64,000 nt of DNA from Dellaglioa algida DSM 15638 (GTDB lineage Bacteria > Bacillota > Bacilli > Lactobacillales > Lactobacillaceae). The notes beneath the pieces are model-generated. The model ran no database searches and was not told where the DNA came from. It was given only the letters and a program-made list of their open reading frames with translations. Of the stretch, positions 17,236-27,754 are shown piece by piece. Position 1 is the first letter of the stretch, and every line of letters begins with the position of its first letter. The DNA lies in NCBI RefSeq assembly GCF_001434695.1, contig NZ_AZDI01000002.1, positions 62,001 through 126,000 of the forward strand, written 5' to 3'. The position numbers and the translations under genes were made by a program.

Positions 17236-17559
17236 ATGAGAAAAAAACTAATGAGTGCTCTAATAGTTAGTCTTTTAGGGTTATCTGTCGGTTTTAGTAC
17301 ATTCGGTCAACCCGTAAAAGCGGCTAGTTACACGAGTGAAGTTGGGATTGAGTTTGTTGGCAGCATGCCAGGGCCAGGAACAACCAACCCAACAACACCG
17401 CCAGACGGTAAAACGCCTGTTTCGAATAATAACGTAACATCACAATCTCGATTGCCTCAAACCAATGACGTAAAAGAATCAGGTTTATCAGTGATAGGCT
17501 TAATTCTTTTAGCAGTTATGGGATCAGGTATGTGGTTCAAACGCGAACGTTCAAAATAA
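17236..17559 (+). CDS. Small LPXTG-type anchored protein (CscD type), 107 aa
   Basis: A signal peptide (MRKKLMSALIVSLLGLSVGF) is followed by only about 50 residues of Gly/Pro/Thr-rich sequence. A sorting signal then reads LPQTN-D, a hydrophobic helix (SVIGLILLAVMGSGMWF) and KRERSK. LPQTN followed by an acidic residue resembles the LPQTxE form known from Lactobacillus plantarum sortase substrates. Such small anchored proteins are usual last members of csc clusters. The ATG at 17236 has a GAGG Shine-Dalgarno; the gene follows the DUF916 gene by 22 bases. Confidence 0.85.
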   Translation: MRKKLMSALIVSLLGLSVGFSTFGQPVKAASYTSEVGIEFVGSMPGPGTTNPTTPPDGKTPVSNNNVTSQSRLPQTNDVKESGLSVIGLILLAVMGSGMWFKRERSK

Positions 17560-17577
17560 GTGAGTTCTGGTTAAATT

Positions 17578-17620
17578 AAAATGGTCTTCTTCGTAGAAAT
17601 ACGAGGAAGACCATTTTTTT
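17578..17620 (+). terminator. Terminator of the WxL operon
   Basis: AAATGGTCTTC pairs with GAAGACCATTT, followed by a T run. Confidence 0.9.
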
Positions 17621-17691
17621 GTTTTAAAAATCGTACAATTGGTTATTTTAGTAGGCTGTGATATATAAATAATTGTTTCGTATTCAATTTG

Positions 17692-17721
17692 TTGTGTAAA
17701 CGCATGCAATTACTATATAAT
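17692..17721 (+). promoter_or_regulatory. Promoter reading toward rpoN
   Basis: TTGTGT and a consensus TATAAT are separated by 18 bases. The transcript would start near 17728, run antisense through the tRNA-Arg gene and reach rpoN. The region 17560-17956 otherwise holds only the tRNA, its terminator and its promoter. Confidence 0.55.
17695..17708. promoter_or_regulatory. cre site (CcpA) in the rpoN-proximal promoter
   Basis: TGTAAACGCATGCA fits the core consensus TGNAANCGNWNNCA at every fixed position. It lies between -35 and -10, which predicts repression by CcpA. Confidence 0.65.
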
Positions 17722-17767
17722 AAGGAATAGAGGATGAACTACATATCATCGCGATGGCTTATTTTAA

Positions 17768-17802
17768 ATAAAAAATCAACTCACGATGGACGTGAATTGA
17801 TT
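17768..17802 (-). terminator. Terminator of tRNA-Arg
   Basis: On the minus strand AATCAATTCACG pairs with CGTGAGTTGATT and runs into TTTTTTATTT. In the + direction no T run follows, so rightward transcription should pass. Confidence 0.75.
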
Positions 17803-17816
17803 AATGTCAATTATGA

Positions 17817-17888
17817 TGCGCCATGAGGGAGTCGAACCCTCAGCTCAAGAACCGGAATCTTACGTGCTATCCATTACACCAACGGCGC
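17817..17888 (-). tRNA. tRNA-Arg (anticodon CCG)
   Basis: The minus strand folds as a cloverleaf. The acceptor GCGCCGT pairs with ATGGCGC (one G-U), the D-stem is GTGT/GCAC, and the anticodon loop TTCCGGT gives CCG. The T-arm is GAGGG-TTCGACT-CCCTC and the discriminator is A. CCA is not encoded. Confidence 0.93.
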
Positions 17889-17900
17889 AGTACATCTAAT

Positions 17901-17929
17901 AGTTTATCTGAATTAGGCGAGAAAAACAA
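17901..17929 (-). promoter_or_regulatory. tRNA-Arg promoter
   Basis: On the minus strand TTGTTT and TAAACT are separated by 17 bases, ending 12 bases before the tRNA. It lies inside the rpoN leader. Confidence 0.5.
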
Positions 17930-17956
17930 GCAGCGAAAGTGGAGGTTGAGAATAAA

Positions 17957-19294
17957 ATGGCATTTGAACAGAAGTTTAAACAGCAACAATCACAAATCCA
18001 GAAATTGGCAATGACGCCAGAATTACAACAGTCAATTAAAATGTTGCAATATAATATAGAAGATTTACAACAGTTCATTAACGATAAAGTCATGGAAAAC
18101 CCTTTAATTGAAACAGTTGACGATAACCAAATTATCCAAGCCGGGGAGTCGCAATATAAGGTCTCTTTAACGACAGATGGCGACAATGATTACATGAACT
18201 CAGTTAGCTCTGATGAGGCACAATCGTTATTAGATTACCTGTTAGATCAAATCTACTTAACGATGCGTCAAACGCCGCTGAGAAAAGTTGTTCTTTACCT
18301 TGTTGACTATGTTGAACAAACGGGTTATTTTAGTGCTAACTTGGACGATTTAGCGGAAGAATCGGGAATTCCACCAATTATGTTATTGGATGCGTTAACC
18401 TTGATTCAGCGTCTTGATCCGCCTGGCGTTGGTGCTCGAAACTTACAAGAAAATATTATGTTGCAGATTGATTTGGACAGTTCAGCGCCTGAGTTAGCCT
18501 ACGTTGTTATTAAGGATAACTTTGATGACTTCGTTGATCGTAAGTGGCAGCATATCGCGCGTGAATATAGCGTTAACATTTCTGATATCCAAGAAATATC
18601 TGATTTTGTTAGAACGTTATCACCTAATCCAGGTGCTGGCTTTGGAACACCTAGAATTGGTAAAATATACCCAGATCTTGTTTTAAAAAATATTAATGAT
18701 GAACTAACCTTATTTAAGGTTCGCGGGGCACAGCCCGAAATTGTTTTCCAACAAAAATATTTTGATGATATGTCAAAAGGTAACGATCCTGAGGTAACTA
18801 AGTATTTAGCTGATAAAAAGCGCGAATATGAATGGTTAGTCAATGGATTAAGACAGCGTGGAGATACAATTTTAAAAGTGGGTCAATATATTCTGAAATA
18901 TCAAGCTGCTTTCTTTGCTGATAAGACAAAACCAATTAAACCACTACTTCTAAGAGAAGTCGCGGCTGCCCTGGATGTTCATGAATCAACCATTAGCCGA
19001 ACGGTTAATGATAAATACATTGAGACCGAGTTTGGTGTTTATGAATTAAAATCATTCTTTGGACAAGTTGCAAATAAAAACAAGAAAAACGCTGAGGCAT
19101 TATCATCAAAAGCGATTATGTTAACGATGCAAGAATTGATTGATGCTGAAGATAAGATGAAACCTTTATCGGATCAAAAAATAGTTTTACAATTAATGAA
19201 ACAAAACATCGATATTTCGAGACGGACGGTTGCAAAATATCGTGAAAACCTGAACGTTCCATCATCATCGGCGAGAAAACGCTACAAGAATTAG
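17957..19294 (+). CDS. rpoN: RNA polymerase sigma-54 factor
   Basis: The 445-residue protein has the Gln-rich region I (QKFKQQQSQIQKLAMTPELQQSIKMLQY), the core-binding region (RLDPPGVGARNLQE), and the C-terminal DNA-binding part. The HTH is AAALDVHESTISRTVNDKY and the RpoN box ends with ISRRTVAKYRENLNVPSSSARK. Sigma-54 in lactobacilli drives mannose-type PTS operons together with LevR/ManR activators, none of which is here. The ATG at 17957 was chosen from the GGAGG 11 bases upstream and the start of region I. A cre-bearing promoter lies upstream. Confidence 0.95.
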   Translation: MAFEQKFKQQQSQIQKLAMTPELQQSIKMLQYNIEDLQQFINDKVMENPLIETVDDNQIIQAGESQYKVSLTTDGDNDYMNSVSSDEAQSLLDYLLDQIYLTMRQTPLRKVVLYLVDYVEQTGYFSANLDDLAEESGIPPIMLLDALTLIQRLDPPGVGARNLQENIMLQIDLDSSAPELAYVVIKDNFDDFVDRKWQHIAREYSVNISDIQEISDFVRTLSPNPGAGFGTPRIGKIYPDLVLKNINDELTLFKVRGAQPEIVFQQKYFDDMSKGNDPEVTKYLADKKREYEWLVNGLRQRGDTILKVGQYILKYQAAFFADKTKPIKPLLLREVAAALDVHESTISRTVNDKYIETEFGVYELKSFFGQVANKNKKNAEALSSKAIMLTMQELIDAEDKMKPLSDQKIVLQLMKQNIDISRRTVAKYRENLNVPSSSARKRYKN

Positions 19295-19363
19295 GAACAT
19301 TATGACCCTTATCTGGCATATCAAACGGCAATTGCTAACAAAGCAGATAGTCGGTTGAAGTGC

Positions 19364-19392
19364 TTGCAAAGCATAAAATAAACTGCTATAAT
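19364..19392 (+). promoter_or_regulatory. cggR-gap operon promoter
   Basis: TTGCAA and a consensus TATAAT are separated by 17 bases. The predicted leader to cggR is about 125 bases and contains the CggR operator. Confidence 0.85.
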
Positions 19393-19466
19393 TTGTCTTG
19401 TAATAAAGGTATGAAGACACTTTGATTAACGCAGAATGTTATCGTGCTTTGTTTTTTTGAGATTGA

Positions 19467-19502
19467 TGGGTCATAATGCGACACTGTGGGACGTTTTATG
19501 CC
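19467..19502. promoter_or_regulatory. CggR operator
   Basis: TGGGTC-N6-CGAC-N4-TGGGAC-N6-TGCC reproduces the spacing of the Bacillus subtilis CggR operator CGGGAC-N6-TGTC-N4-CGGGAC-N6-TGTC exactly, with a few base changes. It lies in the leader between the promoter and cggR. Confidence 0.8.
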
Positions 19503-19523
19503 CCACAAGAGAGCAGGTGCAAG

Positions 19524-20555
19524 ATGCATCAAGAATTAGAATGGATTGACGCGATTGCACCAGACATGATTAAAGTTTTAAAACAGCGATATTTTGTTTT
19601 AAGACAGGTAGGGTGGATGATGCCCGTTGGTCGAAGAACGTTGGCAACAACCTTAAATCTTAGCGAACGCGTTATGAGAACCGAGACAGATTTTTTGCGA
19701 AAGCAGGAACTTATTGTCGTCGGTACGTCAGGAATGATGTTAACGGATCAAGGCATATCAGTTCTACACGGCCTTGAAAAAGTAGTGGATAATTTGGTTG
19801 GTGTTCGACAAGATGAACAAGAACTTAGTCGGATTTTAGGCATCGAGAATTGTTTGATTGTATCAGGGGATTCTGATGAACAACCTAAAGTCTTAGACGC
19901 AATGGGTAAGAGTGTAGCTGCAAAGTTAGCGCTCTTGTTGCCTGAAGGTAAGAATTTAATTGCAGTAATGGGTGGGACAACGATGGCCCAAGTGGCAGAT
20001 CAATTAACAACACGCCTGTCCATTAAACGTGATTTAACTTTTCTACCAGCCAGAGGTGGTGTCGGCGAGTCAGTTGATATACAAGCCAACTCAATTAGTG
20101 GTAAAATGGCATTACAAACAGGGGGGAATCATAGAGCCCTGTATGTACCCGAACAATTAAGTGAGAGAACGTACGAACCTCTTCTTGAAGAGCCGAGTAT
20201 TCAAGAAGTTTTGAGCTTAATCAAGGAAAGCAATGCTGTTATTCACAGTATTGGAGAAGCAATGCATATGGCTAAGCGTCGAGACATGTCTAGTGGTATA
20301 ATAAACATGTTGAAAGATGACAAAGCTGTAGGTGAGGCATTCGGATATTTCTTTGATGCTCAAGGCAAGGTCGTTTATAAGATTCCTCGTATCGGTTTAC
20401 AAATAGAGGATCTCACGCATATAAAATGTATCGTAGCAGTTGCCGGTGGTCATTCAAAAGCCGAAGCAATTGTGGCATACATGAAACAACTTGCACCTAA
20501 ACAGACGTGGTTGATCACGGATGAGGGTGCTGCAAACTCGATTTTAAAAAAGTAG
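19524..20555 (+). CDS. cggR: CggR, central glycolytic genes repressor
   Basis: The 343-residue SorC/DeoR-family repressor has an N-terminal winged HTH (RRTLATTLNLSERVMRTETDFLRKQEL) and a C-terminal sugar-binding domain (VMGGTTMAQVADQL, FLPARGGVGESVDIQANSI). CggR senses fructose-1,6-bisphosphate and represses its own operon. The ATG at 19524 follows AGGTG and fits the usual family start. It heads the gap-pgk-tpiA-eno series, 61 bases before gap. Confidence 0.95.
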   Translation: MHQELEWIDAIAPDMIKVLKQRYFVLRQVGWMMPVGRRTLATTLNLSERVMRTETDFLRKQELIVVGTSGMMLTDQGISVLHGLEKVVDNLVGVRQDEQELSRILGIENCLIVSGDSDEQPKVLDAMGKSVAAKLALLLPEGKNLIAVMGGTTMAQVADQLTTRLSIKRDLTFLPARGGVGESVDIQANSISGKMALQTGGNHRALYVPEQLSERTYEPLLEEPSIQEVLSLIKESNAVIHSIGEAMHMAKRRDMSSGIINMLKDDKAVGEAFGYFFDAQGKVVYKIPRIGLQIEDLTHIKCIVAVAGGHSKAEAIVAYMKQLAPKQTWLITDEGAANSILKK

Positions 20556-20616
20556 TGTGTAAACACGCTTTTTAAAATAAATAAATCTTCATTTTCCTAA
20601 AGGAGGAAATTTAAGT

Positions 20617-21636
20617 ATGTCAGTAAAAGTTGGTATTAACGGTTTTGGTCGTATTGGTCGTTTAGCTTTCCGTCGTATTGCTGAAGTTTCAGATAGTATT
20701 GAAGTTGTAGCAATCAACGATTTAACTTCTCCATCAATGTTGGCTCATTTATTAAAATATGATACAGCCCATGGTAACTTCGACGCAGAAGTTAGCGCAA
20801 CAGACAATGGTATTGTTGTTAACGGTAAGGAAATTCCTGTATATGCAGAAGCAGATGCATCAAATATTCCTTGGGTTAAAAATGATAATGTTGATATCGT
20901 ATTAGAATCAACTGGTTTTTACGCATCAGAAGAAAAAGCTTCAGCTCATATTAAAGCTGGCGCAAAACGTGTATTAATCTCAGCTCCTGCTGGTAAAATG
21001 CCTACTATCGTTTACGGTGTAAACGAAGACGTTTTAACTTCAGATACTAAGATTGCTTCTGCTGGTTCATGTACTACTAACTGTTTAGCACCACTTGCTG
21101 GTGCTGTAAACGATGCCTTTGGTATCCAAGTTGGTACAATGACAACAGTTCATGCATACACAGCTACACAAAAATTACAAGATGGTCCTGATCGTGGTGG
21201 AAATGTTCGTGCTGCACGTGCTGCTGCTGGTAACACAATTCCTCATTCTACTGGTGCTGCTAAAGCTATCGGTATGGTAATTCCTGATCTTGTTGGTAAA
21301 TTGAATGGCCATGCACAACGTGTTCCAGTTATTACTGGTTCATTAACAGAATTGGTTACAGTTTTAGATACTAACGATCTTACTGTAGACCAAGTAAATG
21401 CTGCTATCAAAGCAAGAACTGAAAACAACGAATCATTCGGTTACAATGCTGATGAAATCGTTTCTTCAGATATCATTGGTTCAACTTACGGTTCAATCTT
21501 TGATCCTACACAAACAGAAGTAACTGGTACTGGTTCTAACCAATTGGTTAAAACTGTTGCTTGGTACGATAACGAATCTGGCTTTACAGCACAAATGATT
21601 CGTACATTAGAAAAATTTGCTAGCTTAGAAGCATAA
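20617..21636 (+). CDS. gap: Glyceraldehyde-3-phosphate dehydrogenase
   Basis: The 339-residue protein has the NAD-binding start [16 protein letters not shown] and the active-site [10 protein letters not shown] with C152. It oxidises glyceraldehyde-3-phosphate to 1,3-bisphosphoglycerate. The Shine-Dalgarno is AAAGGAGG. Codon use is extreme for this genome, as expected for one of the most abundant proteins. A hairpin terminator directly behind it would lower transcription of the genes that follow. Confidence 0.98.
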   Translation: MSVKVGINGFGRIGRLAFRRIAEVSDSIEVVAINDLTSPSMLAHLLKYDTAHGNFDAEVSATDNGIVVNGKEIPVYAEADASNIPWVKNDNVDIVLESTGFYASEEKASAHIKAGAKRVLISAPAGKMPTIVYGVNEDVLTSDTKIASAGSCTTNCLAPLAGAVNDAFGIQVGTMTTVHAYTATQKLQDGPDRGGNVRAARAAAGNTIPHSTGAAKAIGMVIPDLVGKLNGHAQRVPVITGSLTELVTVLDTNDLTVDQVNAAIKARTENNESFGYNADEIVSSDIIGSTYGSIFDPTQTEVTGTGSNQLVKTVAWYDNESGFTAQMIRTLEKFASLEA

Positions 21637-21674
21637 TCTAGTTAAACTTTTTTAACCGCATAGTAACTATGCTT

Positions 21675-21710
21675 AGGCGGAGGGAGGCAATACTCCCTCT
21701 GCCTTTTTAT
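21675..21710 (+). terminator. Internal terminator/attenuator between gap and pgk
   Basis: AGGCGGAGGGAG pairs with CTCCCTCTGCCT and is followed by five T. It lies in the middle of the glycolytic operon and no new promoter is evident before pgk. Confidence 0.8.
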
Positions 21711-21740
21711 TTAATCAAAATTACACAGGAGGCTATTTCA

Positions 21741-22931
21741 ATGGCTAAATTAATCGTTTCAGATTTAGATGTAACTGACAAAAAAGTTTTAATTCGTGTT
21801 GATTTTAATGTTCCTATCAAAAATGGTGTGATTGGGAACGATAACCGTATCGTTGCTGCATTACCAACAATCAAATACGTAACTGAAAATGGCGGAAAAG
21901 CTATTCTTCTTTCTCATCTTGGCCGTATCAAAACTGAAGATGACAAAAAAGATTTATCATTGCGTCCAATCGCAGAACGTTTATCTAACTTATTAAACAA
22001 ACCTGTTACTTTTGTTCCTGCTACACGTGGTCCTCAATTAGAAGACGCAATTGCAGCAATGAAAGACGGCGATGTTTTAGTAATGGAAAACACACGTTTT
22101 GAAGATTTAGATGGTAAAAAAGAAAGCAAGAACGATCCTGAATTAGGTAAATACTGGGCTTCACTTGGCGATTTATTCGTCAATGATGCTTTCGGTACAG
22201 CTCATCGTGCGCATGCTTCTAACGTTGGAATCTCAAGCAACATGGAACAAGCTGCTGCTGGATTCTTAATGGAAAAAGAAATCAAATTCTTAGGCGAAGC
22301 TGTTGACGAACCTAAACGTCCATTTGTTGCTATCTTAGGTGGCGCAAAAGTTTCAGATAAGATTGGTGTTATTTCTCATTTACTTAAAAAAGCTGACAAA
22401 GTTATCGTTGGTGGTGGTATGACTTATACTTTCTACGCTGCTAAAGGTATGAAGATTGGTTCATCATTAGTTGAAACTGACAAAATTGATTTAGCAAAAC
22501 AAATCATTGAAGAAGCTGGCGACAAATTAGTTTTACCAGTTGACTCAATCATTGCTCAAAAATTTGATAACGATGTTGAACACAAAACTGTTGATGGTGA
22601 CATTCCTGATGGTTACATGGCTTTAGATATCGGGCCTAAATCTGTTGCAGAATTTAAAGATGTCTTAAAAGATGCTAAAACAGTTGTATGGAACGGACCA
22701 ATGGGTGTTTTCGAAATGAGCAACTATGCTAACGGAACACTTGAAATCGGTAAATTCTTGGGTACTTTATCAGACGCTACAACAATTGTTGGTGGTGGTG
22801 ATTCTACTGCTGCTGTTCAACAATTAGGTGTTGCTGATCAATTAACTCATATTTCTACTGGTGGTGGCGCTTCACTTGAATACCTTGAAGGTAAAACTTT
22901 ACCAGGTATCGCTGCTATCACAACAAAATAA
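21741..22931 (+). CDS. pgk: Phosphoglycerate kinase
   Basis: The 396-residue protein contains the family signature [16 protein letters not shown] and the C-terminal nucleotide-binding [11 protein letters not shown]. It makes ATP from 1,3-bisphosphoglycerate. The ATG at 21741 has AGGAGG seven or more bases upstream and matches the usual N-terminus ([10 protein letters not shown]). It sits behind the gap attenuator and 54 bases before tpiA. Confidence 0.98.
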   Translation: MAKLIVSDLDVTDKKVLIRVDFNVPIKNGVIGNDNRIVAALPTIKYVTENGGKAILLSHLGRIKTEDDKKDLSLRPIAERLSNLLNKPVTFVPATRGPQLEDAIAAMKDGDVLVMENTRFEDLDGKKESKNDPELGKYWASLGDLFVNDAFGTAHRAHASNVGISSNMEQAAAGFLMEKEIKFLGEAVDEPKRPFVAILGGAKVSDKIGVISHLLKKADKVIVGGGMTYTFYAAKGMKIGSSLVETDKIDLAKQIIEEAGDKLVLPVDSIIAQKFDNDVEHKTVDGDIPDGYMALDIGPKSVAEFKDVLKDAKTVVWNGPMGVFEMSNYANGTLEIGKFLGTLSDATTIVGGGDSTAAVQQLGVADQLTHISTGGGASLEYLEGKTLPGIAAITTK

Positions 22932-22985
22932 TTTTTAATTAAATTATTGTAGGAAACTGTCTATTAACGAAAGGAAGTTATTATT

Positions 22986-23741
22986 TTGCGTAAACCAATT
23001 ATTGCTGGTAACTGGAAAATGAACAAAAATCCTAAAGAAACTGTTGAATTTGTAGCAGGTCTTAAAGGTAAATTACCAAGTTTCAAGGATGTTGAATCTG
23101 TTATTGCTGCTCCTGCAGTAGATTTACAAGCATTACTTGACGCTGCTAAAGGAACTGATTTAAAAGTTGCTGCTGAAAATGCATACTTCGAAAACGAAGG
23201 CGCATTTACTGGCGAAACTTCTCCAAAAGTTCTTTCTGAAATGGGTGTTGATTACGTTGTTATTGGTCATTCAGAACGTCGCGAATACTTCGGCGAAACT
23301 GATGATGATATCAACAAAAAAGCACATGCTGTTTTCAACAATGGCATGGTTCCTATTATCTGCTGTGGCGAAACGTTAGAACAACGTCAAGCTGGCGAAG
23401 CAGAATCATGGGTTGAAGGACAAGTTTCTGCTGCATTAAGAGGCTTATCTGTTGAACAAGTTAGTCTTGCTGTTATTGCATACGAACCAATCTGGGCTAT
23501 CGGTACTGGTGAAACAGCTACTTCTGACCAAGCACAAGAAATCTGTGCTGTTGTTCGTAGAACAGTTGCTAAATTGTATGACCAAACAGTTGCTGATAAA
23601 GTTCGTATCCAATACGGTGGTTCAGTTAAACCTGGTAACGTCGTAGAATTAATGGGTAAAGACGATATTGATGGTGGTTTAGTTGGTGGCGCAAGTATGG
23701 AACCTGCTTCATACTTAGACCTTGTAAACTTCAAAGCATAA
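22986..23741 (+). CDS. tpiA: Triosephosphate isomerase
   Basis: The 251-residue TIM barrel has K11 (NWKMN), catalytic H95 (VIGHSERR) and E167 ([11 protein letters not shown]). It interconverts dihydroxyacetone phosphate and glyceraldehyde-3-phosphate. The start codon is TTG behind AAAGGAAG; no ATG gives the conserved [10 protein letters not shown] start. It is part of the glycolytic operon. Confidence 0.97.
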   Translation: MRKPIIAGNWKMNKNPKETVEFVAGLKGKLPSFKDVESVIAAPAVDLQALLDAAKGTDLKVAAENAYFENEGAFTGETSPKVLSEMGVDYVVIGHSERREYFGETDDDINKKAHAVFNNGMVPIICCGETLEQRQAGEAESWVEGQVSAALRGLSVEQVSLAVIAYEPIWAIGTGETATSDQAQEICAVVRRTVAKLYDQTVADKVRIQYGGSVKPGNVVELMGKDDIDGGLVGGASMEPASYLDLVNFKA

Positions 23742-23783
23742 TTCGCTTTTAAACTGTTAAAAAGATTGAAAATGAACGAGTAA

Positions 23784-25181
<1,398 letters not shown>

Positions 25182-25210
25182 TTCTTTATGAATTAAGCGT
25201 TAATGATTTA

Positions 25211-25247
25211 AAGGGTTCACCTAATTTGATTAGGTGAACCCTTTTTT
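25211..25247 (+). terminator. Terminator after eno
   Basis: AAGGGTTCACCTAA pairs with TTAGGTGAACCCTT, followed by T. Confidence 0.93.
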
Positions 25248-25338
25248 GTTTGGGGACGTTGTATGTAAATATTTATAGATGTATAATTTATGAATTAGAT
25301 ATCAGGCATCTAAACTATGATTAAGGATGTGTCGGCGG

Positions 25339-25659
25339 ATGAAAAAGGCAGACTGTATCAAAGTAGAAGAAGCATTAACTTCACGAGTGTACGATTTAAT
25401 TTTAAATGAAGAAACGGCGAATGAAGAACGTGCATTATTAATTGAATTTAAAAATAAAGTTGCAAAAAACGGGGACTTCGAAAGGGCCGAAATTGATTTA
25501 GCTAGCCAGTTGCGGCGGCTTGCGATGGTTCGTTTAAAACATAAAGAAAAATTAAGTAGCGGTGTGGGTAAACTCTATATGGAAATATCGACAACCGGGA
25601 TGTTTAAAAAGAACTTGGGTTGGGGATTAATCGCAATGAGTTTCATGTATCATGGTTAA
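25339..25659 (+). CDS. Small helical protein, possibly of the bacteriocin-immunity (EntA) family
   Basis: The 106-residue protein is mostly amphipathic helix with no signal peptide or membrane helix. Size, helical layout and the ILNEETANEERALLIEFKNK and DLASQLRRLAMVRLKHK segments recall the four-helix immunity proteins of class IIa bacteriocins. No bacteriocin gene is visible nearby, so it would be an orphan immunity gene. The ATG at 25339 was chosen over the one at 25327, which overlaps the AAGGA Shine-Dalgarno. The family call is tentative. Confidence 0.45.
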   Translation: MKKADCIKVEEALTSRVYDLILNEETANEERALLIEFKNKVAKNGDFERAEIDLASQLRRLAMVRLKHKEKLSSGVGKLYMEISTTGMFKKNLGWGLIAMSFMYHG

Positions 25660-25672
25660 AAGTATCGGTTTT

Positions 25673-25706
25673 TAAAGGAACTATCTGAGTAGGGTAGTTC
25701 CTTTTG
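25673..25706 (+). terminator. Terminator after the immunity-like gene
   Basis: AAAGGAACTA pairs with TAGTTCCTTT, then a short T-rich tail. Confidence 0.7.
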
Positions 25707-25762
25707 TGGCTAATGGGATTGTATAAAAAACGAGAAACATAAAGAAGAGGTATTGTGAATTC

Positions 25763-27310
25763 ATGGTTAAATCGGGCATTAGGGAACGTTTAAATCTAAC
25801 TAATCTTATTTTTATTTTAAGGGGATTGGCGATTGGGTTAATTACAGGAGTCGTTGTCAGTTTATTTCGACTAGCAATTATTTATATTTTTAAATTATTT
25901 ATTTATTTTTATCATCTGATTAATCAAAATATGTGGCTTTTGATACCGATGGTTCTCCTGAGTTTTCTCATGGCACTGGGGATTGGAACATTGATGAAAC
26001 AGGAACCGAATATTATGGGATCCGGTATTCCACAAGTAGAAGGTCAACTTGCGGGAAATCTTGAAATGTACTGGTGGTCTGTTCTGTGGCGCAAGTTCAT
26101 TGGTGGTGCGCTAGGGATTGGTTCCGGTTTGTTTCTTGGCCGAGAAGGTCCATCTATTCAGTTAGGCGCAGCCGTTGGTCAAGGGTTCGCCGAGATGACC
26201 AAACATACGGAATCAGAACGCCGAATCTTAATTGCTGGTGGTGGCGCTGCCGGTTTATCTGCGGCTTTTAATGCGCCAATCGCGAGCACCTTATTTATTT
26301 TGGAGGAAGTCTACCATAATTTTTCTCCTTTAATTTGGACGACGGCTTTAGCAAGTTCAATTTCAGCCAATTATATTTCGTTACATTTTTTCGGGCTAAA
26401 ACCCGCGTTACAAATGATTAATATTCAAACCTTAGCCTTATCGCAATATGGCCATTTGATTGTTCTTGGTCTTGTTTTGGGACTTCTAGGCTATCTATAC
26501 CAGGTCGTGTTACTGCGTGCGACCGATTTATATAATATCTTACATAAGATTCCTGTTTTTTATCGTTCAATCGTGCCTTTTATCTTGGTGATTCCAATCG
26601 GACTTTATTTACCTCAAACCTTGGGCGGAGGTAATACAATAATTTTAAGTTTGGTTGATAGTAAGGCCTTAACAGTCTTATTAGGACTCTTTCTTTTAAG
26701 ATTTATCTTTTCAATGATATCCTATGGGTCAGGGTTACCGGGTGGTATTTTTCTGCCTATTCTAACTTTGGGTGCGATTATTGGTGCTACTTATGCGACG
26801 AGCATGACAGCATTGGGAATCTTACCGGCTAAATACTTAACTGACTTTATCATTTTTGGGATGGCCGGTTATTTTGCGGGAATTGGGAAGGCGCCTTTTA
26901 CGGCAATTTTATTAATCACGGAAATGGTAGGAAGTTTGCACCATTTAATGCCTTTGGCAATAATTTCATTAGTTTCCTTCGTGGTCGTGGATGTTTTAGG
27001 TGGCGCGCCTATCTATGACTCGTTACTTAAGAAATTAATCGGGCAAAATGAAATCGATTTGGGTGGAAAAAAGGACCGACTTGAAACGCCCATTTTCGCT
27101 GGATCAAAATTGGAAAATAAAAAAGTTTTAGAATTAGATTGGCCCGAAAATAGCTTACTAATCACAGTGAGACGTGGTGAGAAACAATTAATTCCGCATG
27201 GAGAAACTATTTTGAAAGCGGGGGACACACTAGTTCTTCTAACTGAACATCAAAATAGAGCAAATCTGCGGACGGAAATGAACGCTTTATCCGGATTTGA
27301 ATCGCTTTAA
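25763..27310 (+). CDS. ClC-family H+/Cl- exchange transporter with C-terminal RCK domain
   Basis: The 515-residue membrane protein has the ClC filter motifs GSGIPQVEG, GREGPSIQLGAAVGQ (gating Glu) and GLPGGIFLPILTLGAIIG. The proton-pathway Glu is present in FILEEVYHNF. Both glutamates mark an exchanger and not a channel. The C-terminal 75 residues form a TrkA-C/RCK-C domain (ENSLLITVRRGEKQLIPHGETILKAGD region), a regulatory ligand-binding module. ClC exchangers help acid resistance. The gene stands alone. Confidence 0.92.
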   Translation: MVKSGIRERLNLTNLIFILRGLAIGLITGVVVSLFRLAIIYIFKLFIYFYHLINQNMWLLIPMVLLSFLMALGIGTLMKQEPNIMGSGIPQVEGQLAGNLEMYWWSVLWRKFIGGALGIGSGLFLGREGPSIQLGAAVGQGFAEMTKHTESERRILIAGGGAAGLSAAFNAPIASTLFILEEVYHNFSPLIWTTALASSISANYISLHFFGLKPALQMINIQTLALSQYGHLIVLGLVLGLLGYLYQVVLLRATDLYNILHKIPVFYRSIVPFILVIPIGLYLPQTLGGGNTIILSLVDSKALTVLLGLFLLRFIFSMISYGSGLPGGIFLPILTLGAIIGATYATSMTALGILPAKYLTDFIIFGMAGYFAGIGKAPFTAILLITEMVGSLHHLMPLAIISLVSFVVVDVLGGAPIYDSLLKKLIGQNEIDLGGKKDRLETPIFAGSKLENKKVLELDWPENSLLITVRRGEKQLIPHGETILKAGDTLVLLTEHQNRANLRTEMNALSGFESL

Positions 27311-27397
27311 TAAAATAATAACGGTGGAAAATTAATGCAATCTGTGCTAAATTAGTATAGATATAGATTATCCAATTGGGGTAAGGAGGTAAATGAT

Positions 27398-27637
27398 TTG
27401 ACTAACATACTAACAATTTCAATTGTCATCGTTTCAGTTTTAATGATTATCGCTGTTATGATGCAACCTGCAAAAACAAATAACGCATCAGGTGCCTTAT
27501 CTGGTGGCGGTGCTGACGATTTATTTAGTAAACAAAAACCGCGTGGATTCGAAGCATTTATGCAAAAAGTAACCTTTATTTTAGGCATTTTATTTTTCGG
27601 TCTAGCATTAGGTCTTGTATATTTAGCCTCAAAATAA
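27398..27637 (+). CDS. secG: SecG preprotein translocase subunit
   Basis: The 79-residue protein has two membrane helices (TILTISIVIVSVLMIIAVM-like and FILGILFFGLALGLVYLA) around a Gly/Ser loop (GALSGGGADDLFSKQKPRG), the normal SecG layout. It stimulates SecYEG translocation. The start is TTG, 6 bases behind GGAGG. It precedes rnr and smpB, the usual firmicute order, although a terminator lies between. Confidence 0.92.
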   Translation: MTNILTISIVIVSVLMIIAVMMQPAKTNNASGALSGGGADDLFSKQKPRGFEAFMQKVTFILGILFFGLALGLVYLASK

Positions 27638-27642
27638 TTAAC

Positions 27643-27686
27643 AAAAGCCTCTTGTGCAAATAGTTGTTGCAGCAGGAGGCTTTTCT
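27643..27686 (+). terminator. Terminator after secG
   Basis: AAAAGCCTC pairs with GAGGCTTTT around a long imperfect loop. Confidence 0.75.
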
Positions 27687-27754
27687 TTAGGATTAAAAAC
27701 AAGTAAATAATAAAATGATAGTAATTCCAATAAGGAAATGAAAATGAGGTATAC

